The notes below the pieces were generated by a model that made no database searches, was not told the origin of the DNA, and saw only the letters and a program-made list of their open reading frames with translations. A stretch of DNA of 64,000 nucleotides from Saprospirales bacterium (lineage in GTDB: Bacteria; Bacteroidota; Bacteroidia; Chitinophagales; Saprospiraceae). The stretch covers positions 1 to 64,000 of the forward strand of contig PAAY01000039.1 of the NCBI GenBank assembly GCA_002698985.1, in the 5' to 3' direction. Numbering within the stretch: the stretch's first letter is position 1; each line of letters opens with the position of its first letter. Position numbers and translations under genes: made by a program. Shown here one piece after another: positions 47,829-56,775 of the stretch.

Positions 47829-49336
47829 ATGAAAAAAGCACTTTTCCCCATCGCGCTGGTATTCACTGCGCTTTCATTATTTGCCCAAAAAGAAGACAAT
47901 GTGTGGTTGTTTGGTGGAATCAATGCACCGGACAGCATCGACGCCACCACCGTATTTGACTTCAGCGGTGGGGGGCGCCGGCCATATTTACTGTTGATGA
48001 ATTCATTGGCTTTTACCAGTGCAGTTCCACCATTTCTGACAAGGATGGCAACTTGCAGCTCTATTCCAATGGGGTGAATATTTATGACGATCAGCACGAA
48101 ATCATTGGCAACGGGGATGAGTTTGCGCCCTCCGACATCTATCCAGCCGGATACGACATGCCTCAGGGAGCGATATTTTTCCCTTTCCCCGGGGCAGCCA
48201 ACAAATACCTGTATTTGCATGGCGAACACGCCTATTACTATGCCGATGATTATTATTTCGTAGATGGTTGCAGCCCGCTGACCTGGTCCGTAATCGAAAA
48301 GGTGGCGGGAGAATGGGAGGTAACCGCAAAACAAACGGTGCTTTCACAAGACACCTTGCACGGCGGAAAATTCACCGGGGTGCTGCACGGAAACGGCAGG
48401 GACTGGTGGCTGATCGTACCACCGGCATTTGGCAGCAACGAATTCCGCAAATACCTGATTGACCCCAATGGCATTCAGCTCCACGACCTGCAGCCCATTG
48501 GCGAAGATTTCTATCCCGGCATGGGGCAGGTGGCCATGTCACCTGACGGCAATTGGCTGGCTTATTACACATGGATCGAGTTTGACCCATTGATTTCGGG
48601 TATTGCCATCGATCTGTACCGATTCGATCGTTGTACGGGGCAATTGAGCGATCCGCTCCGGATTTTTTACGACGATGATTATGGAACCGGTGGAGTGGCA
48701 TTTTCGAAGAGCTCCCGCTTCCTCTACGTTTCGCATCCGTTGTTCATTTATCAGTTCGACCTGTGGGCAAACGACATTGCCGCCTCCCGCACCACGGTGG
48801 CCGAATGGGACGGCTTCGTGGATGCTCAAGGCAATCCCCTCTTTTTCGAACTGCTGAAAACCGCACCAGACGGCCGCATTTACATTACTACTTTCAGCGG
48901 GCAGCCCCCCTCGCGCTACATGGGGGTCATCGAACAACCCGACTCTTTGGGTCTGGCCTGTGATGTGCAACAACACAGCCTGTACCTGCCCACGAACAAC
49001 TACCGAACTGTGCCCAACCAGCCCTTCGGTTTTGGACTGGGAGCCATTGCCGGCAGTCCCTGCGATACGGTGGTGACAGCCGTTGCGGAGAGAATAGCAC
49101 GCACTGCATCCCTCTATCCCAACCCCACCACCTCCCTCCTCCAGGTGGACTTTCCCGCAGCCACCAGCGGCACCCTGCGGCTGCTCAGCATCTCCGGTGT
49201 GGAGCTGCGGCAGTGGAAGGTCAACGGCAGCCGCCAGGCCACGCTGTATTTAGATGAGCTACCGGCAGGCATTTACCTGCTGCAAGTGCCCTTAGCCGAT
49301 GGCAGAACAGAGGTGCACAAGGTGGGGATCTGGTGA
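47829..49336 (+). pseudogene. T9SS-exported protein split by a frameshift at a G6 run
   Basis: Signal-peptide ORF (MKKALFPIALVFTALSLFAQKEDNVWLFGG) goes out of frame at GGGGGG (47970-47975). Adding one G restores SGGGAPAIFTVDEFIGFYQCSSTISDKDGNLQLYSNG; ends in a T9SS sorting domain. Confidence 0.75.
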
Positions 49337-49467
49337 GAATTTGGTTAAGAGGGGGTTGAGAAGAGTTGAGAGAAGTTTAGAGGGGGTGCAATGGTACTGG
49401 ACGGTTCAATTCAGTGAGCTACTTTCCCAGATACGGTGGGCTTTCTTCCGAATCCTCCCCACCTTGT

Positions 49468-49475
49468 TAAATTTG
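49468..49475 (+). promoter_or_regulatory. TAnnTTTG -7 element (TAAATTTG)
   Basis: Exact match 26 nt before the ATG at 49501. Confidence 0.5.
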
Positions 49476-49500
49476 CGGCTCATTTCTGTAAACTTGCCAC

Positions 49501-50721
49501 ATGAGCAGCACGGCTGAAGACATTTTGGACAGGGTATCAGGGCACCTGGAAGTGTTTTTCCGGAAGCGCATCGAGGATGCCTATGTTTTTCATGAATTCC
49601 AACATACACGGCAGGTGGTGGATGCGGTGGAAGAGCTTTGCAACCACGTGGGCATCGACGGCGAAAAGCGACTGTTGTTGAAAATTGCCGCCTGGTTTCA
49701 TGACGCCGGATATGACAAAGGACCGGAGGGGCATGAACAGCGCAGCGCAGCCTATGCCAGGGAGTTCATGCAAGGCAAGGGTTTTTCCGAAGGGGATATT
49801 GCATTTGTGGAGCGCTGCATTCTGGCCACCAATACCAACACCACCCCCACAGATGAATACGAGATGCTGCTGCGGGATGCGGACCTGAGCCACCTCGGCA
49901 AAGCCAATTATTGGGAGCGCTGCAGCCGCATCCGGCAGGAGCTGGCCCTGACCCGCAACAAGATCATGTCGGAAGCCGAGTGGGTGACCTTCGAAATCGA
50001 TTTTCTGACACGCCACAGCTATTTTACCGAGGCGGCACGGCAACTGTATGGCGAGGGCAAAGCCCGGCACCTGCAACAGCTGTTCAAACACCGCCGAAGG
50101 GTAAGCCCCGAAGCTGCTCCTCCGGTTTTGCCGAAGGCGAAGAAGAAAAAGAAGAAAAAGCAAAACAAGGCCCTCGACGGCACCAAAGACCTGGATTTCA
50201 ACCTGGGCAGGGGGGTGGAGACCATGTACCGCACCACCTACCGCACCCATGTCAACCTGAGCGCCATTGCCGACAACAAGGCCAACATCATGCTGAGTAT
50301 GAACGCCATCGTGCTTAGCATCGCCCTGCCGCAGCTGATGCCCCGTTTCGGCACCGACGCCCGCCTCATCATCCCCTCCTTGATGCTGCTGGCTACCTGC
50401 CTGACGGCTATCATACTGGCCACGCTGGCCACCAAACCCAAAATTACCGAAGGACGTTTCACCCGGGATGACATCGAGAAGCGCAGTGCCAACCTGCTTT
50501 TCTTCGGCAACTTTTACAAAATGAAACTGGATGATTTCCATTGGGGAATGATGGAAATGATACGGGACAAGGACTTCCTGTACAGCTCCATGACGAAGGA
50601 TATTTACTTTCTGGGAGTGGTGCTGGCCAAAAAGTTCCGCTTCCTGAGTTACTGTTATTCGGTGTTCATGTACGGAATGATCGCCACCGTGCTGGCTTTC
50701 GCCGTTTCGTTTTTGATTTAA
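49501..50721 (+). CDS. HD-domain protein fused to a C-terminal Pycsar effector-type TM domain (PycTM/DUF5706-like)
   Basis: HD part: FHEFQHTRQVVDAVEEL..IAAWFHDAGYDKGPEGHEQRSA..LLRDADLSHLG. C-terminal: MYRTTYRTHVNLSAIADNKANIMLSMNAIVLSIALP then TM helices. Confidence 0.82.
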   Translation: MSSTAEDILDRVSGHLEVFFRKRIEDAYVFHEFQHTRQVVDAVEELCNHVGIDGEKRLLLKIAAWFHDAGYDKGPEGHEQRSAAYAREFMQGKGFSEGDIAFVERCILATNTNTTPTDEYEMLLRDADLSHLGKANYWERCSRIRQELALTRNKIMSEAEWVTFEIDFLTRHSYFTEAARQLYGEGKARHLQQLFKHRRRVSPEAAPPVLPKAKKKKKKKQNKALDGTKDLDFNLGRGVETMYRTTYRTHVNLSAIADNKANIMLSMNAIVLSIALPQLMPRFGTDARLIIPSLMLLATCLTAIILATLATKPKITEGRFTRDDIEKRSANLLFFGNFYKMKLDDFHWGMMEMIRDKDFLYSSMTKDIYFLGVVLAKKFRFLSYCYSVFMYGMIATVLAFAVSFLI

Positions 50722-50789
50722 TGTTGAGAAAGGTTGAGAGGGGTTTGCGACGATGCGCTCTAAACCATATAAACCAGGGATGAGGGATG

Positions 50790-50807
50790 CCCCGAAAGCT
50801 TTCGGGG
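50790..50807. repeat. Palindrome CCCCGAAAGCTTTCGGGG
   Basis: Perfect 18-bp palindrome. Confidence 0.8.
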
Positions 50808-50864
50808 GAGGGATGAAAGCGCTAGCGCCTCCAAACTCTACACTATACACCCTACACTCTAAAC

Positions 50865-51120
50865 TCTTTTAACCGCAGAGTTGCACAGAGTTTTAACACA
50901 GAGTTTTAACACAGAGTTTCGCGGAGCTAGAAACTCCAAACTCTACACCCTAAACTTTTTAACCACAGAGTTGAACGGAGTTATTTCACGGAGTTGCACG
51001 GAGTTTTGACACAGAGTTTCGCGGAGCTAGAAACTCCAAACTCTACACTCTAAACCCTACACCCTAAACTTTTTAACCGCAGAGTTGAACTGAGTTTTGA
51101 CACGGAGTTCCACGGAGATG
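50865..51120. repeat. Three superunits of degenerate CACAGAGTT-type short repeats
   Basis: aaccgcagagttgcacagagttttaacacagagtt...cgcggagctagaaactccaaactctacacc recurs from about 50872, 50958 and 51073. Confidence 0.8.
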
Positions 51121-51160
51121 AAAGAGCTAGCGCACACAAACTGACAACTGGCAACTAACA

Positions 51161-51210
51161 TCCTCTATAATCCTCTATAATCCTCTATAATCCTCCATAA
51201 TCCTCCATCC
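51161..51210. repeat. Five 10-bp tandem repeats TCCTCTATAA (x3), TCCTCCATAA, TCCTCCATCC
   Basis: Direct reading; exact 10-bp period just upstream of tgt. Confidence 0.9.
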
Positions 51211-51226
51211 CCGATGAATATCGGGG
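51209..51226. repeat. Palindrome CCCCGAT-gaat-ATCGGGG
   Basis: 7-bp perfect stem. Confidence 0.75.
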
Positions 51227-51241
51227 CCATAATCCTCACAA

Positions 51242-52372
51242 ATGAAATTCACCCTGCAACATACGGATCCCGGCTCGGCAGCCAGGGCGGGATTGATTGA
51301 GACAGATCACGGTCCCATCGAGACGCCGATTTTTATGCCCGTCGGAACTGTGGGTGCGGTACGGGCCATCCACCAGCACGAGTTGGCTGACCACATCGAG
51401 GCGCAGATCATCCTGGCCAATACCTACCACCTGTACCTGCGCCCCGGCACGGAGGTGCTGAAAACGGTGGGGGGTGTTCACAAATTCATCGGCTGGGAGC
51501 GCCCCATGCTGACCGACAGCGGCGGCTTTCAGGTGTACTCCCTCAGCGATCAGCGGAAGATCAAAGAGGAAGGGGTGGTGTTCAAATCGCACCTGGACGG
51601 GTCGAAGCACCTCTTTACACCGGAAAACGTGATGGACATCCAGCGGGCCATCGGGGCCGACATCATCATGGCCTTTGACGAGTGTACGCCCTACCCCTGT
51701 GAGTACAACTATGCGAAGAAGTCCATGGAGATGACCCACCGCTGGCTGAAGCGCTGCTGCGACCGTTTCGACAGCACGGAAGGGCACTACGGCTACAGCC
51801 AGACGCTTTTTCCCATTGTGCAGGGCAGTGTTTATGAAGATCTTCGCAAACAATCGGCGGAGGTGATCGCCAGCTTCGACCGGGAGGGCAACGCCATCGG
51901 CGGCCTGTCGGTGGGTGAACCGGAGCAGGCCATGTACGACATGACGGAGCTGGTCTGCGAAATTTTGCCGAAGGAAAAACCCCGCTACCTGATGGGCGTG
52001 GGCACCCCGATGAACATCCTGGAGTGCATTGCCCGCGGAGTAGATATGTTCGACTGTGTGCTGCCCACCCGCAATGCCCGCCACGGACTGCTCTACACCG
52101 CAGAAGGCATGATCAACATCAAAAACGAGAAGTGGAAGAACGACCACAGCCCCATCGATGAAAACAGCCCCAGCGCTACCAGCCGCCACCACTCAAAAGC
52201 CTACCTGCGCCACCTGCTCTACAGCAAGGAATACCTGGGCTATCAGCTGGCTTCGCTCCAAAACCTCAGCTTTTTCCTCTGGCTGGTTGGTGAGGCCCGC
52301 AAACACATCCAGGCCGGCGATTTCGCCGCATGGAAAAAGGAAATGGTGGAGAAGATGAGCAGGCGGCTGTGA
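51242..52372 (+). CDS. tgt: Queuine tRNA-ribosyltransferase
   Basis: IETPIFMPVGTVGAVRAI, MLTDSGGFQVYSLS, YLMGVGTPMNILECIARGVDMFDCVLPTRNARHG. Confidence 0.97.
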   Translation: MKFTLQHTDPGSAARAGLIETDHGPIETPIFMPVGTVGAVRAIHQHELADHIEAQIILANTYHLYLRPGTEVLKTVGGVHKFIGWERPMLTDSGGFQVYSLSDQRKIKEEGVVFKSHLDGSKHLFTPENVMDIQRAIGADIIMAFDECTPYPCEYNYAKKSMEMTHRWLKRCCDRFDSTEGHYGYSQTLFPIVQGSVYEDLRKQSAEVIASFDREGNAIGGLSVGEPEQAMYDMTELVCEILPKEKPRYLMGVGTPMNILECIARGVDMFDCVLPTRNARHGLLYTAEGMINIKNEKWKNDHSPIDENSPSATSRHHSKAYLRHLLYSKEYLGYQLASLQNLSFFLWLVGEARKHIQAGDFAAWKKEMVEKMSRRL

Positions 52373-52386
52373 CGTAGTTGCCGTAA

Positions 52387-52406
52387 CGCCGAACTCCTGT
52401 TCGGCG
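52387..52406. repeat. Hairpin CGCCGAAC-tcct-GTTCGGCG
   Basis: 8-bp perfect stem downstream of tgt; no T tract. Confidence 0.55.
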
Positions 52407-52642
52407 TCCGTCTGCCCGCCAAAGTCGGACAAGTCGCTGCTTGAGCAGGGGAAATTGTCAGAATCGCTGATTAAACGGATTATTGGATTTCGCTGATGTT
52501 CCAAAAAAAAACTCTCAAAAAAACCTCTCAAAAACCTTCAGAAAAACCTCCACTTGTCAACGTCTGGTAAACAGCCTCGCCGTTGCGACAGCGAGTTCGT
52601 TATTTTGGGGCCGGCTTAACCAACAGCAGTTTTTCGATTCGA

Positions 52643-53728
52643 ATGAAGTTGCTCGATAGATACATCCTCCGGAAATTTTTCTCCAGCTTCTTTTTCACGG
52701 TGCTGGTGTTTTCGCTGGTGGCCATCATCATCGATTTCAGTCAGAACGTGGAGGAGTTCATCGACGAGAAACTGCCGGCCGGCCGGGTCATTCAGGAGTT
52801 TTACCTGCCGTTCACCGTATGGATCAACGGGCTGCTTTGGCCCATGTTTGCCTTGATCTCAGTGATCTTTTTCACTTCACGAATGGCCTTCAATTCCGAG
52901 ATAATTGCCATCCTGAATGCCGGCGTGAGCCTTCGCAGGCTGGCCAGGCCCTACCTGGTGGGAGCGGGAATCCTGGCGCTTTTGCACCTGGTGGCCAACC
53001 ACTATGTCATTCCCCACAGCAATAAAACCCGGCTGGATTTTTACCATTCTTACATCCACAAAGAGAGCGACAAAGGGAAGTCCCGGGACATCCACATGTT
53101 CATCAGCCCCGATACCAAGATTTTTGTGAAGGATTATTTCAAGCGCGATTCTTTTGCACGCAATTTCCGGTTGGAGCATTTCGAAGACAATGAGCTGCGT
53201 TGGTTGCTGAAAGCCGAAGAGGCCCGGTGGAAAGGCGCCCCCAACAAGTGGGAACTGAACAAATACGAAATCCGCACTTTTGATGGGATGAAGGAAAGCC
53301 TGGTGATGAACAACCGCGACAAACTGGACACCACCATCAACCTGACCCCTGCCGATTTTGTGCGTTACGACGACACCAAAGAGATGATCCCCACCAACCG
53401 CCTGCAGGATTTCATTGCCGAAGAAAAATTGCGCGGCACGGGCAATACCCGGGTTTACGAAATAGAACTCTACCGCCGTACTGCCGATCCTGTCACGGTC
53501 ATCATCGTCACACTCATCGGCATGGCCATGGCTTCCAGAAAGGTGCGGGGCGGCATGGGCCTTCACCTGGCAATGGGTATCGTCATCGGGGCGCTGTTCG
53601 TGTTCGTAGCCCGCTTTTCCATCACCTTTGCCACCAACGAGGCGCTGCACCCTTTGCTGGGCGTCTGGTTGCCCAACATCGTTTTCGGCATCGTGGCGGT
53701 GATTCTTTTCATGAAGGCGCAGAAATAA
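52643..53728 (+). CDS. LptF/LptG family permease (YjgP/YjgQ)
   Basis: MKLLDRYILRKFFSSFFFTVLVFSLVAIIIDFSQNVEEFI..SEIIAILNAGVSLRRLARPYL; C-terminal TM block. Confidence 0.92.
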   Translation: MKLLDRYILRKFFSSFFFTVLVFSLVAIIIDFSQNVEEFIDEKLPAGRVIQEFYLPFTVWINGLLWPMFALISVIFFTSRMAFNSEIIAILNAGVSLRRLARPYLVGAGILALLHLVANHYVIPHSNKTRLDFYHSYIHKESDKGKSRDIHMFISPDTKIFVKDYFKRDSFARNFRLEHFEDNELRWLLKAEEARWKGAPNKWELNKYEIRTFDGMKESLVMNNRDKLDTTINLTPADFVRYDDTKEMIPTNRLQDFIAEEKLRGTGNTRVYEIELYRRTADPVTVIIVTLIGMAMASRKVRGGMGLHLAMGIVIGALFVFVARFSITFATNEALHPLLGVWLPNIVFGIVAVILFMKAQK

Positions 53729-53785
53729 TCCCGCTCGTTCAACCCGAAGGCTGTTCAATCAATTATTTATACTCAGAACGAAGTG

Positions 53786-53810
53786 GTTTGGGCGGCTTCG
53801 CCGCCCAAAC
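53786..53810 (+). terminator. Hairpin GTTTGGGCGGC-ttc-GCCGCCCAAAC
   Basis: 11-bp perfect stem 58 nt past the permease stop; no T tract. Confidence 0.6.
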
Positions 53811-53944
53811 TCCCAATCCCAGCTGAAGTTTAAAGCTGGAATTTCTCCAAACTACTTCAGTCTTGGGTAAATGTGAAAAAAGTCATTGAACCGGATGGTT
53901 CGTGGCGATAGATTTATTGCCAACGAAAACAAAACACAAGAGCC

Positions 53945-55030
53945 ATGACAAAAAAGGAAATTCTGCAATTGCAACAAATGAAGTCTTACCCCTCGGTAAG
54001 CATCACACTGCCAACTCACCGTACATTTCCCGACAATAAGCAAGACAAGGTTTTATTGGACGATTTGCTGCGTCAGGCAAAAAAACGGCTGTTGGATGAA
54101 TTCAAAGAGGAAGAAGTAGCCGGGCTTATCCAGCGACTGGAATCCCTGGCTGCTGAAATCGACCACCAGCACAATCTTGAAGGGCTGGCGCTTTTCGTCA
54201 ACAAGGATTTTGGAAAATATTACCGGGTACCATTCAGCGTTCCGGAACGGGTGATTCTTGACGATACCTTCCTGACCAGAGACCTGGTTTTCACCCTGAA
54301 CCGCAGCAAACCCTATTGGCTGCTCGTCTTGAGTGAAAAATCTACCCGCCTGTACCACGGCATCCGCACAGACATTTTCGAAGCCATCGGCGATGGATTC
54401 CCGATGGCTTATGACGGCCCCGGAAGCACTGAGCCGCTGCCCGGCGGATTCGGCATCGAGCCTTCGAAGCTTGAAGAGAAATACCTGATGCAGTTCTTCC
54501 GGCAGGTGGATGAGGCTTTCCACAACTACTGGAAAGACGCCCAGATACCGGTGGTGGTGGCGGGAGTGGAGCACTACCTGGCCATGTTTGAAAAAGTGAC
54601 AAGCCACGGCGATGCCATCCTGACAAGCCTCAAGGGAAACTACGATGACACTCCGGTGCATGAACTTGGCAAACTCGCCTGGGAAGTGGCACGCAGGGCT
54701 TTTGATGAAAAACGCAAGTCCTGGCTCGACAAGCTGGAAGATGCCGTCAGCGCCAACTACTATGCCTCAACCATTGGAGAAGCCTGGCGAGCCGTGAAAG
54801 ATGGCCGGGCAAGGGCTTTGCTCGTTGAGCAGGATTTCCACCAGCCTGCCCACCTGAACGACGACGGCTACCTGCTCTATGTGGAGGAAAAGGCGGATGC
54901 ACCCGGCGTTATCGACGATGCCGTGGATGACCTCATCGAACTGATGATGGCGCAGGGGGGTGAAGTGATCTTCGTGGAAAACGGGGATCTGGAAAAACAC
55001 CAGCGGGTGGCTGTGATTACCAGGTATTGA
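53945..55030 (+). CDS. Bacterial archaeo-eukaryotic release factor (baeRF)-like protein
   Basis: YPSVSITLPTHRTFPDNKQDKVLLDDLLRQAKKRL, GLALFVNKDFGKYYRVPFSVPERVILDDTFLTRDL, C-terminal GGEVIFVENGDLEKHQRVAVITRY resemble baeRF families. Confidence 0.7.
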   Translation: MTKKEILQLQQMKSYPSVSITLPTHRTFPDNKQDKVLLDDLLRQAKKRLLDEFKEEEVAGLIQRLESLAAEIDHQHNLEGLALFVNKDFGKYYRVPFSVPERVILDDTFLTRDLVFTLNRSKPYWLLVLSEKSTRLYHGIRTDIFEAIGDGFPMAYDGPGSTEPLPGGFGIEPSKLEEKYLMQFFRQVDEAFHNYWKDAQIPVVVAGVEHYLAMFEKVTSHGDAILTSLKGNYDDTPVHELGKLAWEVARRAFDEKRKSWLDKLEDAVSANYYASTIGEAWRAVKDGRARALLVEQDFHQPAHLNDDGYLLYVEEKADAPGVIDDAVDDLIELMMAQGGEVIFVENGDLEKHQRVAVITRY

Positions 55031-55173
55031 TGCAGGCTTCGCCTGGTTGAATTGTTGAAGTGTTGAAATTGTTGAATTGTTGAGGGGAAGGTACTGCCTG
55101 AGTAGAAATGCCCCGGCTGATTTGCAGAGCAGTTTCTGAGATTAGTAAATTCAACCAGGTTAGCCATATGGCA

Positions 55174-55212
55174 AAAACCCGGAAGGCATTTTAGTCAGGC
55201 CTTCCGGGTTTT
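55174..55212. terminator. Bidirectional intrinsic terminator between convergent genes
   Basis: AAAACCCGGAAGGC/GCCTTCCGGGTTTT, 14-bp perfect stem. Confidence 0.92.
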
Positions 55213-55217
55213 CATTT

Positions 55218-55691
55218 TCAATCAAAAAGCTCCTGGTAGTCGGAATCTTTGGTTTTACCGGATTGGCCGGCGGGAGGCAGTTCAACGAAACCTCCATCCT
55301 CGTCAAAAATCTGGCTGTCGAGTTCTTCGAAATCCACCAGGTCACCCTGGGTCTGCCGGATGTGTTCCTGCTGGAGGTCATCCACTTTTTTTACGAAGAG
55401 AGCTTTCAGAAACAAGTAGGGAAATACCACCATGTAGCCAACCACTGTCAGCAAAATGGCCAGAATTCCCATCAGCGGATTGCTCTTAAGGGTGCTGAGC
55501 AGCCATTTGCCATAATTGATGACCACAGACTTGCGAATGATGAACGCAGCGATCAAAAGAACCGGAGCCACCCAGGTGAGAATGATGAAGATGCCCCGCA
55601 TGAGGTAAAACAAGGCAATGAAAAAGCCCACCATGACCAGGAGCCCCATGATGGAATTGATGCGAAAAGCGGCAGTATTTCGGTAAGGCAT
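55218..55691 (-). CDS. Hypothetical membrane protein
   Basis: Several TM segments and an acidic C-terminal tail. Confidence 0.7.
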   Translation of the reverse strand: MPYRNTAAFRINSIMGLLVMVGFFIALFYLMRGIFIILTWVAPVLLIAAFIIRKSVVINYGKWLLSTLKSNPLMGILAILLTVVGYMVVFPYLFLKALFVKKVDDLQQEHIRQTQGDLVDFEELDSQIFDEDGGFVELPPAGQSGKTKDSDYQELFD

Positions 55692-55805
55692 TTTGACTAA
55701 AAGTTTATTTGGTTGAGAGGAGTTGAGAGAGGTTTAGAGAGGTTGTCTCAACAATACTATCAACTTGCGAATGATCGCAAGGTTTTGATATTCAGCTCAT
55801 CTTTC

Positions 55806-56453
55806 CTAAAAAGCTGACGAATCCCCGGAAAAGTTCGATTTTATGATCTCGAGGAACTCACTTAGTATCATGGCCGTGGCACCCCAAAGCACCTCGCCCT
55901 CCAAATCGAAATAGGGAACGTTCTTCAAGCTCAGGCCCTCTCCCACCCTGATGTCAGTGATCTTCCGGGCGGTGGGGTCCAGGAAATGCCGGATTGGCTT
56001 TTCAAATACTTTGCTCACTTCTGATTCCTGCAGGCGGTAGGCAGGTTGCCGGTCCAGCACTCCCACATACGGATGCACCACGAAATTGCTCACGGGGATG
56101 TACAGATCCGTAAGCGGACCCAACACATTGATCTCTCTCCTGGCAATGCCGACCTCTTCTTCCGTTTCCCGAAGGGCGGTCTGAATGAGGGTACCGTCTT
56201 CGGGCTCAAATTTACCCCCCGGAAAGCCGATCTGCCCACTGTGCCGGTCTCCGTGGACGGTCTTGCGCTTGATGAGCAGCAGGTTCCAGTTTTCTTCCTT
56301 CGGAAAAAGGGTCAGCATCACCGCTGCCACACGGGCTTCCGGTGGCGCCTCCACATACCTGCTGCGGGTGATATGGGCCATGCGCAACTGTGCCTCCCGA
56401 CCGGGGAGCTCGTTCATCAGCATGGCCATTCGCAATTTTTTGGGAAATTCCAT
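55806..56453 (-). CDS. NUDIX hydrolase (CoA pyrophosphatase type)
   Basis: HSGQIGFPGGKFEPEDGTLIQTALRETEEEVGI (Nudix box plus upstream motif). Start moved to MEFPKKLRMAM; the longer ORF runs through intergenic repeats. Confidence 0.9.
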   Translation of the reverse strand: MEFPKKLRMAMLMNELPGREAQLRMAHITRSRYVEAPPEARVAAVMLTLFPKEENWNLLLIKRKTVHGDRHSGQIGFPGGKFEPEDGTLIQTALRETEEEVGIARREINVLGPLTDLYIPVSNFVVHPYVGVLDRQPAYRLQESEVSKVFEKPIRHFLDPTARKITDIRVGEGLSLKNVPYFDLEGEVLWGATAMILSEFLEIIKSNFSGDSSAF

Positions 56454-56480
56454 CGCTTTTTGTTGAGGATTTGAGGAACG

Positions 56481-56549
56481 GAGTCCCCCGTGCCGATATC
56501 CCGAATCCCGAAATCCTTCGGGATCGGGATCGGCATCGGGGCAAAAAGT
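56481..56549 (-). repeat. Composite repeat, module B, copy 2
   Basis: Reverse complement identical to 46766-46834. Confidence 0.95.
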
Positions 56550-56639
56550 GTTAACCTCATCGAAAGATGTTGTTCTTTCTGAACAAAGGTCGGACGGAGT
56601 CCGACGAGATGGGGTCCCGGACAGAGTCCGTAACCAGCG

Positions 56640-56705
56640 TGGGCGACAAAGCTCAACCCCTCTCAACTTCTCTAAACCTCTCTAAACCCCTCTAAACGAA
56701 TGAGG
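56640..56705 (-). repeat. Composite repeat, module A, copy 2
   Basis: Reverse complement 63/66 identical to 46619-46684. Confidence 0.9.
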
Positions 56706-56715
56706 ACACTTTTTG

Positions 56716-56733
56716 CCCCGATGGCTATCGGGG
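56716..56733. repeat. Palindrome CCCCGAT-ggct-ATCGGGG
   Basis: 7-bp perfect stem within ACTTTTTGCCCCGAT context, as in module B. Confidence 0.75.
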
Positions 56734-56775
56734 CGCTCAGTTCTTCGATTCTTCGATTCTTCAATCCTCACCACA

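Noticed and set aside
56454-56666. N-terminal 71 aa of the NUDIX ORF in the track
   Set aside because: This stretch is module B repeat and other intergenic repeats read through; the conserved protein begins at MEFPKKLRMAM (56453).
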